Of a stretch of DNA of 63,322 nucleotides, positions 6,821-14,938 are shown in pieces. Position 1 is the stretch's first letter; every line of letters begins with the position of its first letter. A program made the translations under genes and the position numbers. The notes beneath the pieces are model-generated. The model saw only the letters and a program-made list of their open reading frames with translations, ran no database searches and was not told where the DNA came from. Source of the DNA: JADGGM01 sp027307005 (GTDB taxonomy: Bacteria > Gemmatimonadota > Gemmatimonadetes > Gemmatimonadales > Gemmatimonadaceae); assembly GCA_035455745.1 (NCBI GenBank), contig DATIEP010000086.1:1-63322 (forward strand), in the 5' to 3' direction.

Positions 6821-7792
6821 TTGGACTTGATCGCAAGCACAGCGCTCACCGCGAGCCTCACGCTCGCTGCCGCGAGTTTTCTGCAGGCGCAGGACACGGC
6901 CGCCGCGTCCAGCGAAGCCGTCACGCTTCCGTTAGCGCACGGTGAGCTCGCCGGCACGCTCCTCATTCCGCGGTCGACCAGCCCGATGCCTGTCGTGCTC
7001 TTGGTCGCCGGATCGGGCCCAACGGACCGCGATGGAAACCAACCAGGTGTTGGCCCGTCGTCGCTCCGGCAGCTTGCCGAAGCACTGGCGACGCAACACA
7101 TCGCGACCCTGCGTTTCGACAAGCGCGGCGTGGGTGGCAGCGCCTCTGCGGCGCCTTCCGAGGCAGAGCTCCGGTTCGAGATGTTTGCCGATGACGTCGC
7201 AGCGTGGCTGCGTCTCCTCTCGAACGACCACCGTTTCTCGAGTGTCATCGTCGCCGGTCACAGCGAGGGCGCCTTACTGGCTCTGCTTGCGCTGCAGCAC
7301 GCCCCTGCGGCGGCCTACATCTCTCTCGAAGGCCCGGCGCGTCCGGCGAACGAAGTGCTCCACGATCAGCTCGCACCGCGGCTGCCGGCGCCGCTCATGT
7401 CGGAAAGCGACACGATACTGGCCCGCCTAACGCGCGGCGTCGTCACCGACTCGACGCCGCCCGCGCTGGCCGCGCTGTTCCGTCCGAGCGTCCAGCCGTA
7501 CTTGATTTCCTGGTTCCGATACTCCGGGCAGTCCGAAATTGCTCGCCTCCAGATCCCGTGCCTCATCGTGCAGGGCTCGCATGATCTACAAGTTGCGCCC
7601 TCGGAAGCCGATCTGCTTCAGCGCGCCAACCCGCGCTGTCAGGTGGCGCGCATCGATGGCATGAACCACGTGCTCAAGCAAACGCCTGCAGACATGGCCG
7701 GTCAGATGGCGAGCTACCAGGGACCCGACGTGCCGCTCGCGCCGGGACTGGTGGACGCAATTGCGTCGTTCGTGGCCGGAGTGCACAAGTGA
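6821..7792 (+). CDS. Exported alpha/beta-hydrolase
   Basis: A 323-aa protein with a signal peptide (ALTASLTLAAASFLQAQ) from TTG 6821. The nucleophile elbow is VAGHSEGAL, the acid is in QGSHDLQV and the histidine in GMNHVLKQ. LLVAGSGPTDRDGNQ is the oxyanion-hole strand typical of this esterase/dienelactone-hydrolase-like group. Periplasmic serine hydrolase of unknown substrate. The preceding 6614-6820 gap has one GTTAGG word and no gene. Confidence 0.8.
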   Translation: MDLIASTALTASLTLAAASFLQAQDTAAASSEAVTLPLAHGELAGTLLIPRSTSPMPVVLLVAGSGPTDRDGNQPGVGPSSLRQLAEALATQHIATLRFDKRGVGGSASAAPSEAELRFEMFADDVAAWLRLLSNDHRFSSVIVAGHSEGALLALLALQHAPAAAYISLEGPARPANEVLHDQLAPRLPAPLMSESDTILARLTRGVVTDSTPPALAALFRPSVQPYLISWFRYSGQSEIARLQIPCLIVQGSHDLQVAPSEADLLQRANPRCQVARIDGMNHVLKQTPADMAGQMASYQGPDVPLAPGLVDAIASFVAGVHK

Positions 7793-7963
7793 AGGTCGCG
7801 CGCTACCGCGCGCGTGCAGAGCGCGGCATAACGACGGGCGCCTAACGCTCAGGTCCTCGGCGCACGCATCACGCATATCGCATGAGTACCGTCATCACAT
7901 GCGCAAAACGCTCAGGCCGCGCAGGACGTCTTCGTGGTGTCGGACACCTGTCTCGGAATCACC

Positions 7964-8698
7964 ATGGAACTTCTTGTATTGGCTGTGTTCGCAGGCGTTG
8001 CGTTCGGTGTTCAGCGAGCGTACTCGGCGCTCTCTCGGCGTCGCCTGATGGCCTCATTGCGCCGCCGGTATTCCGCACGATTCAAGCGTGATAGTGAATC
8101 CGTCGAGCTCGCGGAATACGTACGTGTCATCAGCGAAAATTTTCCGGGCCTCCGCAGCGATCCACTGAGTATTCTGCGTCCACAGCTGGCAGATGAGGCA
8201 TGGCTCGCAACCGTAGTGGCCGCCGGCGCCGACCGATTCGACATACCTCTCGAGTGTATCAGGTGGGCGTTCACGTCCAACCCATCCGGTCTTGGATCAG
8301 CCGGACGTTGTGTGCTCCCGGCCAAATTTACGCTCCAATTCGCAGGTGACACGCTGACGGTTCGCAGCCGCGATACCACGCATGACCACTATCAGATCGA
8401 GGTGGCGGACCGGTATCGCGCTGATCCGGAAGCTGCCGCGGTAATCGTTGGGCATGAGCTTGCGCACATCGCACTCTGGCGCCGCGGTATTGCTCGGCAG
8501 TCGAGGTTGAGTGACGAACGGCTCACCGATGTCGCGGCCGCGATGGCGGGATTTGGTGACCTCATGGTTGCCGTCAGCCGACGCGAGCGGTGGACCGAGT
8601 CAGGAGAGCGAGTGTCACTCCGCGTCGGTACGACCGGATACTTGCATCGCGATGCCATTCAACACCTCTGGGACCGATACCTCGCGCCGCGCAGTTAA
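7964..8698 (+). CDS. Membrane-anchored zinc metallopeptidase-like protein
   Basis: About 244 aa from ATG 7964, opening with a membrane helix (ELLVLAVFAGVAFGVQ). VIVGHELAHIALWRR contains HEXXH, and the downstream DERLTDVAAAMAGFG could supply the third zinc ligand (Glu or Asp). The part between is not assigned. It resembles M48-like or DUF-type peptidases in which the active site faces the cytosol. The 171-bp gap upstream carries GCCTAACG at 7842. Confidence 0.65.
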   Translation: MELLVLAVFAGVAFGVQRAYSALSRRRLMASLRRRYSARFKRDSESVELAEYVRVISENFPGLRSDPLSILRPQLADEAWLATVVAAGADRFDIPLECIRWAFTSNPSGLGSAGRCVLPAKFTLQFAGDTLTVRSRDTTHDHYQIEVADRYRADPEAAAVIVGHELAHIALWRRGIARQSRLSDERLTDVAAAMAGFGDLMVAVSRRERWTESGERVSLRVGTTGYLHRDAIQHLWDRYLAPRS

Positions 8699-8926
8699 CG
8701 AATTCGGTATCTCACGCATGAGGTCTGAAGTGAGATGGCGGATCGCCGTCTGGCGCCCGACCAAGGCATCATCGATCCTCCGACGAACTGCTCGTGAGGC
8801 ACACGGCGGCTGATGCCTAACATCATCCGGAGGCCGGCGCATACGGGCCAATCCCGGCACACGCCCGAAATGCCGAGGCAGCCCGCGTTCACCACAGTTG
8901 CCTACCACTGATCGAGAGACGCCCCA
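8699..8926. other. Intergenic region
   Basis: No gene supported. Contains the inverted repeat ATCTCAC/GTGAGAT (about 8709-8737) and one GCCTAAC word near 8815. Confidence 0.5.
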
Positions 8927-9346
8927 ATGCGCTTGTCACGTTTCGTTGTCGCCGCACTCGTCCTCGGCGCCTGTAAGAACGACGCCCGCTCGCCGCTCCA
9001 GGTCGACGAGCTCGCCGGAACGTGGACGATGACGGCCACCAACGCCGCGAACGACTCGACGCTCGTGACGTACGAGATGACGGCGACCGCCGACACCGCC
9101 GGGTGGTCCATTCTGTATCCAAACCACACGACGCCGATCGCACTGCGCGTTCGCACCGATGCCGACAGCATCATCATGGATGCAGGGCCGTACGCCAGCA
9201 CTGCCCGCCAGGACGCGACGGTCACGATTCATGGTGTGCTATACCTGCGCGACGCGAAGCTCGTCGGCACCGAGTCGGCGTACTACAAGGTTGGGTCGAC
9301 CGAGTCGGTGGTGCACATCAAATTGGCAGGAACGAAGGCCAGGTAG
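8927..9346 (+). CDS. Small lipoprotein, lipocalin-like
   Basis: A 139-aa protein with a lipoprotein signal ending in VLGAC (Cys 16). The mature part is beta-rich: DELAGTWTMTATN opens like a lipocalin or META-type domain, followed by alternating polar strands. Probably anchored to the outer membrane. No partner gene. Confidence 0.7.
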   Translation: MRLSRFVVAALVLGACKNDARSPLQVDELAGTWTMTATNAANDSTLVTYEMTATADTAGWSILYPNHTTPIALRVRTDADSIIMDAGPYASTARQDATVTIHGVLYLRDAKLVGTESAYYKVGSTESVVHIKLAGTKAR

Positions 9347-9394
9347 TCATCGCGCCACCACACGCCGCTCGATAGTCCTGATTCATGCCCGCAA

Positions 9395-9418
9395 ATACTT
9401 AGGCATTGACCTTAGTAT
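9395..9418. promoter_or_regulatory. Operator candidate of ArsR module 3
   Basis: ATACTTAGG and CCTTAGTAT form a 24-bp near-perfect palindrome about 60 bp before the ArsR start. TTGACC (9406) inside it could be a -35 box. Same total length as the palindrome at 4818 and the same outer ATACT/AGTAT. Confidence 0.5.
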
Positions 9419-9477
9419 GGCCTCGTGATACCTTCCCTCCGTACGACCACGCCACCCAACCAGCCAGCGGTGTCGCA

Positions 9478-9819
9478 ATGATGCAATCCGCAGTCGCCGA
9501 CGATGTGTTCTATGCCCTGTCCAACTCGACTCGGCGGAAAGTCCTCGAGCACCTGTCATCGGGACCAGCCACGGTCAGCGAGCTGGCAGCGCCGTTCGAC
9601 ATGAAGCTGCCCTCGTTCGTGCAGCACCTGTCGGTGCTCGAGCGGAGCCGGCTGGTGAAATCGACGAAGCGCGGACGGGTCCGGACGTACGAGATCACGC
9701 CCGAACGATTCAAAGTCGCCGAGCACTGGCTAACGGAGCGGAGGAAAACGTGGGAAGCCCGGTTAGACCGATTCGACAGATACGTCAAACACCTCAAGGA
9801 ACGGGAGTCGACACCATGA
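9478..9819 (+). CDS. ArsR-family winged-helix repressor (module 3)
   Basis: About 113 aa from ATG 9478 (ATG 9481 also possible). DVFYALSNSTRRKVLEHL, then FDMKLPSFVQHLSVLERSRLV (recognition helix) and KRGRVRTYEITPERF (wing). No metal cysteines. The stop overlaps the SRPBCC start as ATGA, so the pair is tightly coupled. Third copy of the same module in 10 kb, but clearly divergent from the others. Confidence 0.9.
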   Translation: MMQSAVADDVFYALSNSTRRKVLEHLSSGPATVSELAAPFDMKLPSFVQHLSVLERSRLVKSTKRGRVRTYEITPERFKVAEHWLTERRKTWEARLDRFDRYVKHLKERESTP

Positions 9820-10304
9820 GCGCCCAAGCCACGATCGATCCGAAACGTGATTTCGTCATCGAACGCTTCATCGACGCGCCCAAGCGCCTCGTGTGGGAAG
9901 CGTTGACCAAGCCGGAACACCTCAAGGAGTGGTACATGCCCAAGGCGTGGGGCACCGTATCGAAGTGCGAAATGGACCTGCGACCGGGCGGCAAATTCAG
10001 CATCGACATCCGAACGGCAGACGGACGCGAGGTCCCGAACCTCGGCTGCTTCCTGGAAGTTGTTCCGGCGGAGCGGCTCAGTTGGACGTCCATGTTGTTC
10101 CCCGGCTATCGCCCGGCGATCTTCGACGACGTTCCGATCACGGCCATCATGACGATGGAAACCGTAGGAAGCGGAACGCGCTACGTGTTCACGGCGCTGC
10201 ACCGGGACGAAGCCGACTTCGAGCTAAGCAAGGCGTCGGGTTGGCGGCAAGGGACCGAGATCGCGCTCGAGCAGTTCGTCGCGCACGTGTTGTCGATGAA
10301 ATAG
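9816..10304 (+). CDS. SRPBCC / AHSA1-domain protein (module 3)
   Basis: 162 aa from ATG 9816, which overlaps the ArsR stop by 4 bp. FVIERFIDAPKRLVWEALTKPEHLKEWY, EMDLRPGGKFSIDI and a C-terminal SGWRQGTEIALEQFVAHV helix fit the AHSA1/activator-of-Hsp90-like family, here as a probable ligand-binding protein. GCCTAACG follows the stop by 8 bp. Confidence 0.9.
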   Translation: MSAQATIDPKRDFVIERFIDAPKRLVWEALTKPEHLKEWYMPKAWGTVSKCEMDLRPGGKFSIDIRTADGREVPNLGCFLEVVPAERLSWTSMLFPGYRPAIFDDVPITAIMTMETVGSGTRYVFTALHRDEADFELSKASGWRQGTEIALEQFVAHVLSMK

Positions 10305-10432
10305 CCGCGCGCCTAACGCGTGTGCAAACAACCGGCGCGCGTGCGACGCCGCAGAGAGCGCCGATGCTTTCCGTCGGAACGCGTAACCGCGCGCGGTGAG
10401 CCGGGCGCGGCACTTTTGCTCGCAAGGCGCCT

Positions 10433-10465
10433 ATACTATAGTAAGTAGCGTCATCTGTTTCTGCG
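10433..10465. repeat. Copy 2 of the TACTATAGTA repeat
   Basis: ATACTATAGTA (10433-10443) followed by the same CAT.TGTTTCTG end as at 5568-5600; about 26 of 32 positions agree. Lies 120 bp before the GH53 start and may be its regulatory site. The rest of 10305-10586 holds no supported gene. Confidence 0.5.
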
Positions 10466-10586
10466 GCCACGTTTGCCGGGATGACGGTTGCCTGTTGCAG
10501 CGACGGACACCGATACGGATTTGCTGCTCGACACGCTTCTCGCTCTCAGTGGCCGGCGCGTCCGACGGGGCTCATGGGCCCGTCTG

Positions 10587-11687
10587 ATGTCGCGCCGCAC
10601 CGCTGCCGTCGTGGCCGCCTGCGCCCTCCTCGGCGCCATGCCGGCCAGCGTGCACGGCCACACGCCGGCGCCTAACCGAGGCCGGCGCCGGTTCTATCTC
10701 GGTGCGGACATCTCCTTCCTCGATGTCCCCGCCCCGCCCGGCCATCCGCGCCCCGGGTATCGCGAGCACGGCGCGCCGAGCGACGAGATGCGCATCCTCG
10801 AGCGCCACGGCTGGACGGCGTTCCGGCTGCGCGTCTTCGTGTCACCAGTTAGGCAGGCGCCAGACAACTCGCTCGCCAACACCATCCAGCTCGCTCGGCG
10901 CATCAAGGCGACCGGCGCCCTCCTCCTGCTCGACATCCACTACTCGGACACGTGGGCCGATCCGCAGCATCAGGAAATTCCCGTGGCGTGGCGTGGCCTG
11001 TCCCTTCCCGCTCTCGAGAACCAGGTGGAGACGTACAGCCGCAACACGATTCGCGCGCTCAAGGATGCCGGCGCGATGCCCGACTGGGTCCAGGTGGGCA
11101 ACGAGATCACGCGCGGCATGTTGTGGCCCGTTGGGCAGGTCGCGATACCAGGCTCCGATCAATACCTCCCGCCGGCGCCGTACGACTCGGTGGCGCAATG
11201 GGCGCATCTCACCGGCCTGCTCGAGGCGGGCATTCGCGGCGTCCGGGAAGGGGCCGGCTCGACGCCGCCTCGCATTGCCATCCACATCGACCGCGGCGGC
11301 GACTGGGCGACGACGAAGTGGTTCTTCGACCACCTCGAAGCGGCGCACGTGCCGTACGACATCATCGCCGAAAGCTTCTATCCGCCGTGGAAGCACGGCA
11401 CGCTGGCCCAACTTCGTCTCACCATGCACCGGAGCGCCGAGCGGTTCCACAAGGACTTTCTCGTCGCGGAAACGGGATACGGGCCGTCCCATGTTCCGTA
11501 CAACCCCGACATGCAGTGGCCGATTACGCCTAACGGGCGCCTCGCGTTCATGGTGGATCTCGTGAACACGGTCGAGCGCGCGCCGCGCGGGATCGGCGTG
11601 ATGTACTGGGCGCCCGAGACGGACCTCTGGAATGCCGATGGCACGCCCGGACCGGCCGTGTTCACACTCGATCACCTGGGGCACTGA
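10587..11687 (+). CDS. Glycoside hydrolase family 53 (endo-beta-1,4-galactanase)
   Basis: 366 aa from ATG 10587, chosen because it begins a clean signal peptide (TAAVVAACALLGAMPASVHG); the frame is open to 10488. It hydrolyses beta-1,4-galactan side chains of pectin-type arabinogalactans. FYLGADISFLDV, HYSDTWADPQHQ, WVQVGNEITRGMLWP (acid/base Glu) and FLVAETGYGPS (nucleophile Glu) are the GH53 signature segments. Length is usual for a single-domain enzyme. Secreted, and convergent with the ADOP permease. Confidence 0.9.
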   Translation: MSRRTAAVVAACALLGAMPASVHGHTPAPNRGRRRFYLGADISFLDVPAPPGHPRPGYREHGAPSDEMRILERHGWTAFRLRVFVSPVRQAPDNSLANTIQLARRIKATGALLLLDIHYSDTWADPQHQEIPVAWRGLSLPALENQVETYSRNTIRALKDAGAMPDWVQVGNEITRGMLWPVGQVAIPGSDQYLPPAPYDSVAQWAHLTGLLEAGIRGVREGAGSTPPRIAIHIDRGGDWATTKWFFDHLEAAHVPYDIIAESFYPPWKHGTLAQLRLTMHRSAERFHKDFLVAETGYGPSHVPYNPDMQWPITPNGRLAFMVDLVNTVERAPRGIGVMYWAPETDLWNADGTPGPAVFTLDHLGH

Positions 11688-11694
11688 CGAGGCG

Positions 11695-14199
11695 TCAGTC
11701 CCCGCGCATCGCCTCGATCGGGTTCACCCGCGCCGCGCGCCGGGCCGGAATCCAGCTCGCCGCGAGCGCAAAGAACACGAGCACCGCCGTGGCGCCGCCC
11801 AACGTGACCGGATCGGTCGGCCCGATCTCGAAGAGGAACGATCTGAGGAATCGCGCGACGATGGCGACGAGCACGAGTCCCACCGCGACGCCGCCGGCAG
11901 CGAGCGCGAGTCCCTGCCCCGTCACCATCGCGGCCACCGATGCCGGCTGTGCGCCTAACGCAATACGGACGCCGAGCTCGCGGCGCCGGAGCGTCACGAT
12001 ATAGGCGATCACGCCGTACAGGCCGATCACGCCCAGGATCAGCGTCACCGCCGCGGCGACGCCGAGGATGATCATCGTGAACGTGAGGCGCGCCATCGAT
12101 TTGTCCATCAGTCGGCGCATGGTCGCGACGTCGAACGTCGGCAGTGTGGGATCGATGTCGTGGACCACCGCTTCCATGGCCCGCGTCGTGGTCACCACGT
12201 TGTCGCGCGTGCGGACCACGAGCGCCATCGTCTGCTGCACGCCGCCGAACGTGGTGTCGCTCCCAACCGACTCGGATTGGTAGATCTCGGGTGCCGGCGG
12301 TGCGGCCAACGACGTATCGCGAACATCCCCCACCACGCCGATCACCCGCAGCGGTACGCTCGTCGGCAGCTCGCGGACGGTCTTGTCGAGCGCGTTCGCG
12401 CCGGTCGAGTCGTGGAAGTACACGCGCGCCGCCGTGCGGCTGATGACCACTTCGCCGGGGCTCTGGCGCCGGATGTCACCGAAGCCGTGTCCGGCGAGGA
12501 TCGGCATGTGCATCGTCGAGAAATAGCCGCTGTCGACCATGCTGTAGATCGCGAGCGGGGGAATCTTCGTTCGATCGGCGACATTGCCTTCGGCGTAGGT
12601 CGGATCCCAGTTCATGCCGTTGCCGGCGAGCGGGAGATGTGCCGTTAGGCCAACGGATGTCACGCCCGGGATCTCGGCGGCCCGCTGTGCGACCTGGGAA
12701 TAGAACTGGACGATGGCGGTGTCGTTGGGATAGCGTTGGTGCGGCGCGGTGATCCACAGCGTGGCGAGGCCGTCGGCATCGAAGCCCGGACGCACGTTGG
12801 TGAGGCGCTGGAAGCTCCTGAGCAGCAGTCCCGACGTCGCGAGCACGACGAGGGCGAAGGCGATCTGCGCGCCCACGAGCAGGCTGCGCGCCCGCTGGCG
12901 CGCGCGGCCGGTGGTTCCGCCGCGATCGCCTTCGCGCAGTCCCGAGTACACGGGGCCGCGCAGGAATCGCACGGCGGGAACGAGGCTGCAGGCAAAGGCG
13001 ACGAGCACCGTCGTGACGAGCGTAAAGACGACCACCTGCCAGCCCACGTGGATCTCGCTCAAGCGCGGGATCTCGGTCGGGCCGCCGGCGACGAGCACCC
13101 GGACGCCGGCCCATGCGCCGCCTAACCCCAACACGGCGGCCACCGACGCCAGCACGATGGCTTCGGCAAAAAACTGGCCGACCACGCGGCGGCGGCCGGC
13201 GCCTAACGCGGCCCGCACCGCGAATTCGCGATGCCGGGCGTCGGCGCGGACGAGCATCAGGTTGGCGACGTTGGTACACGTCACGAGCAGCACCAGCAGA
13301 GCGGTGGCCGCGATCATCCAGAGCGTGCGAGAAACGTCGCCAACCACATCCTGCCGCAGCGGCGTGAGAAACGGCACGGGCTTGGCCTGGTTCAGGACCA
13401 TCTGCGTCGGGACGCCCTGCGCCATGATCGGTGTGACGTCGGCGAACCGCGGCAGCACGGCCTTGAAGTCACGCTCGGCCTGCTCGATGGTGACGCCGGG
13501 CTTGAGCCGCGCGACCGCGTTGTAGTTGAACCCGCCGCTCTGGGGATCGTTCGGATCGAGGCGCAGCGGCACCCAGAGCTTCGTCGTGTTGTCGGGAAAC
13601 CGAAATGAGGCGGGCATCACGCCAATGATTTCGGTGCTGCGACCGTACATGAGGACGGTCTTCCCGATCACCTTGGGGTCGGCGCCGTAGCGCGACCGCC
13701 AGAGGCCATCGCTCAGCACGGCGACCCGCGCTCCGTTAGGCAGGTCCTCTTCGGCGGAGAACCACCGCCCGAGCCGCGGCGGCACCTCGAGCACCTGCGC
13801 CAGGTTCGCGGTCGCTTGCGCGTCGTCGAGGTGCGCGGGTTCGGCGCTCCCATGCGGATCGACGAGATCGACCGAGTTCGACTGATAGGCAGCAATGCCG
13901 GTGATCGTGTGGGCGTAGCGTTGGAACGTGAAAAAGGTGCCCTTCGTCTGTTGCGCCTGATTGAGTCCGACGGACGGCATGTGGAACCAGGCGCCGACGA
14001 GCTGTCCGGGGTCGCCATACGGAAGTGGCCGCAAGAGCACGGCGTCGACGACCGCGAAGATGGCGGTCGCCGCTCCGATGCCGATGGCGAGTGTGAGGAT
14101 GACGGACGCGCTGAATCCGGGCGCGCGGCGAAGCGAGCGCCAGGACTGCCTGAGCGACGTGGGCAGGCCCATGGAAGAGTCTCGGGTGTGTGGAGACAC
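11695..14199 (-). CDS. ADOP-type ABC permease (MacB/FtsX-like), no ATPase partner
   Basis: 834 aa with the duplicated MacB_PCD-FtsX layout. The N-terminus SLRQSWRSLRRAPGFSASVI leads into helix 1, then a periplasmic domain (VLRPLPYGDPGQLVGAWF), three helices around residue 290-400, a second periplasmic domain and three C-terminal helices ending ARRAARVNPIEAMRGD. This is the orphan duplicated-permease family common in Acidobacteria and Gemmatimonadota. No ATPase gene adjoins it. ATG 14172 (MGLPTSLRQ) is an alternative start. Substrate unknown. Contains four of the recurrent GCCTAAC words. Confidence 0.92.
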   Translation of the reverse strand: MSPHTRDSSMGLPTSLRQSWRSLRRAPGFSASVILTLAIGIGAATAIFAVVDAVLLRPLPYGDPGQLVGAWFHMPSVGLNQAQQTKGTFFTFQRYAHTITGIAAYQSNSVDLVDPHGSAEPAHLDDAQATANLAQVLEVPPRLGRWFSAEEDLPNGARVAVLSDGLWRSRYGADPKVIGKTVLMYGRSTEIIGVMPASFRFPDNTTKLWVPLRLDPNDPQSGGFNYNAVARLKPGVTIEQAERDFKAVLPRFADVTPIMAQGVPTQMVLNQAKPVPFLTPLRQDVVGDVSRTLWMIAATALLVLLVTCTNVANLMLVRADARHREFAVRAALGAGRRRVVGQFFAEAIVLASVAAVLGLGGAWAGVRVLVAGGPTEIPRLSEIHVGWQVVVFTLVTTVLVAFACSLVPAVRFLRGPVYSGLREGDRGGTTGRARQRARSLLVGAQIAFALVVLATSGLLLRSFQRLTNVRPGFDADGLATLWITAPHQRYPNDTAIVQFYSQVAQRAAEIPGVTSVGLTAHLPLAGNGMNWDPTYAEGNVADRTKIPPLAIYSMVDSGYFSTMHMPILAGHGFGDIRRQSPGEVVISRTAARVYFHDSTGANALDKTVRELPTSVPLRVIGVVGDVRDTSLAAPPAPEIYQSESVGSDTTFGGVQQTMALVVRTRDNVVTTTRAMEAVVHDIDPTLPTFDVATMRRLMDKSMARLTFTMIILGVAAAVTLILGVIGLYGVIAYIVTLRRRELGVRIALGAQPASVAAMVTGQGLALAAGGVAVGLVLVAIVARFLRSFLFEIGPTDPVTLGGATAVLVFFALAASWIPARRAARVNPIEAMRGD

Positions 14200-14238
14200 C
14201 CGGACTACGAGTGGCGGCGGTCGCGTGTTTCACGTGCG

Positions 14239-14778
14239 TCACCCGATCGCCCGATCCGCCAGTGCGCGGGCGAGATCCATCGTGCTGACGATGCCTTCCA
14301 GCTTTCCGCCGTCGAGAACGAGGACTCGATGGACGCCCCGGCGCCGCATCACGTCCGCCGCCGTGACGACGCTGTCGTTAGGCGCAACGCCGATCGGGTC
14401 GCGCGACATCGCTTCCTCCACCACGTGCTCGTCGTACAAGCGCCGCTCGACAAACTCCGGGTCGCGCATCCGATCGTCGACGTCGGCATCGTCGTCGGCC
14501 AGATCCATATAGAACGACGCCGCGGCTCGATCCTGGCGTTCCGAGGCGTCGCCGCGATCGGTCGGCGACGTGCCGGCGTCCGCAACGGACTCGTCGGGCG
14601 CGCTCGTCGTGAAATCGACGATGTCGCCCAACGAGATGACGCCGACCACCTTGCTCCCCCGGCACACCGGCGCGCCGCCAATGTGCTTCGCCGACAAGAG
14701 CTCGGCCGCGTCGCGAAGCGTGGTCTCGGGCTCCACCGTGAGCACCGTCCTGGTCATGATGTCGGATACTTTCAGCAT
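14239..14778 (-). CDS. CBS-domain pair protein
   Basis: 179 aa from ATG 14778 (MLKVSDIMTRTVLTVEPETT). Two CBS motifs: residues about 5-60, and about 125-175 (EAMSRDPIGVAPNDSVVTAADV ... GIVSTMDLARAL). An acidic linker (FYMDLADDDADVDDRM) separates them. CBS pairs bind adenine nucleotides and tune partners; alone they often act in redox or stress control. Confidence 0.9.
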   Translation of the reverse strand: MLKVSDIMTRTVLTVEPETTLRDAAELLSAKHIGGAPVCRGSKVVGVISLGDIVDFTTSAPDESVADAGTSPTDRGDASERQDRAAASFYMDLADDDADVDDRMRDPEFVERRLYDEHVVEEAMSRDPIGVAPNDSVVTAADVMRRRGVHRVLVLDGGKLEGIVSTMDLARALADRAIG

Positions 14779-14922
14779 GGGACACCGCCTTGTTGTCGCG
14801 TGAATTGCACCGCACCGTGCGGACATCAACGCCGCAAGCTCCGTGCGCGCCTACACGCGGCCCATCAGGTGCGGCTCGATCTGCCTGCAGCCGACGGCAG
14901 GTCGAGCCAGGTGTCCAGGCCC

Positions 14923-14938
14923 GCGGCTGATCAGCCGC
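14923..14938. repeat. 16-bp perfect palindrome over a stop codon
   Basis: GCGGCTGATCAGCCGC overlaps the TGA of the TPR membrane gene. Its 12-bp core GGCTGATCAGCC recurs at about 41330-41341. Function unknown; it may act in termination. Confidence 0.4.

Noticed and set aside
5634..10330. attC sites at the other intergenic words (5634, 7842, 8815, 10313)
   Set aside because: Each has a left-hand GCCTAAC but no GTTRRRY 50-130 bp downstream and no paired inner boxes. Only 1321-1382 and 3834-3895 were kept.
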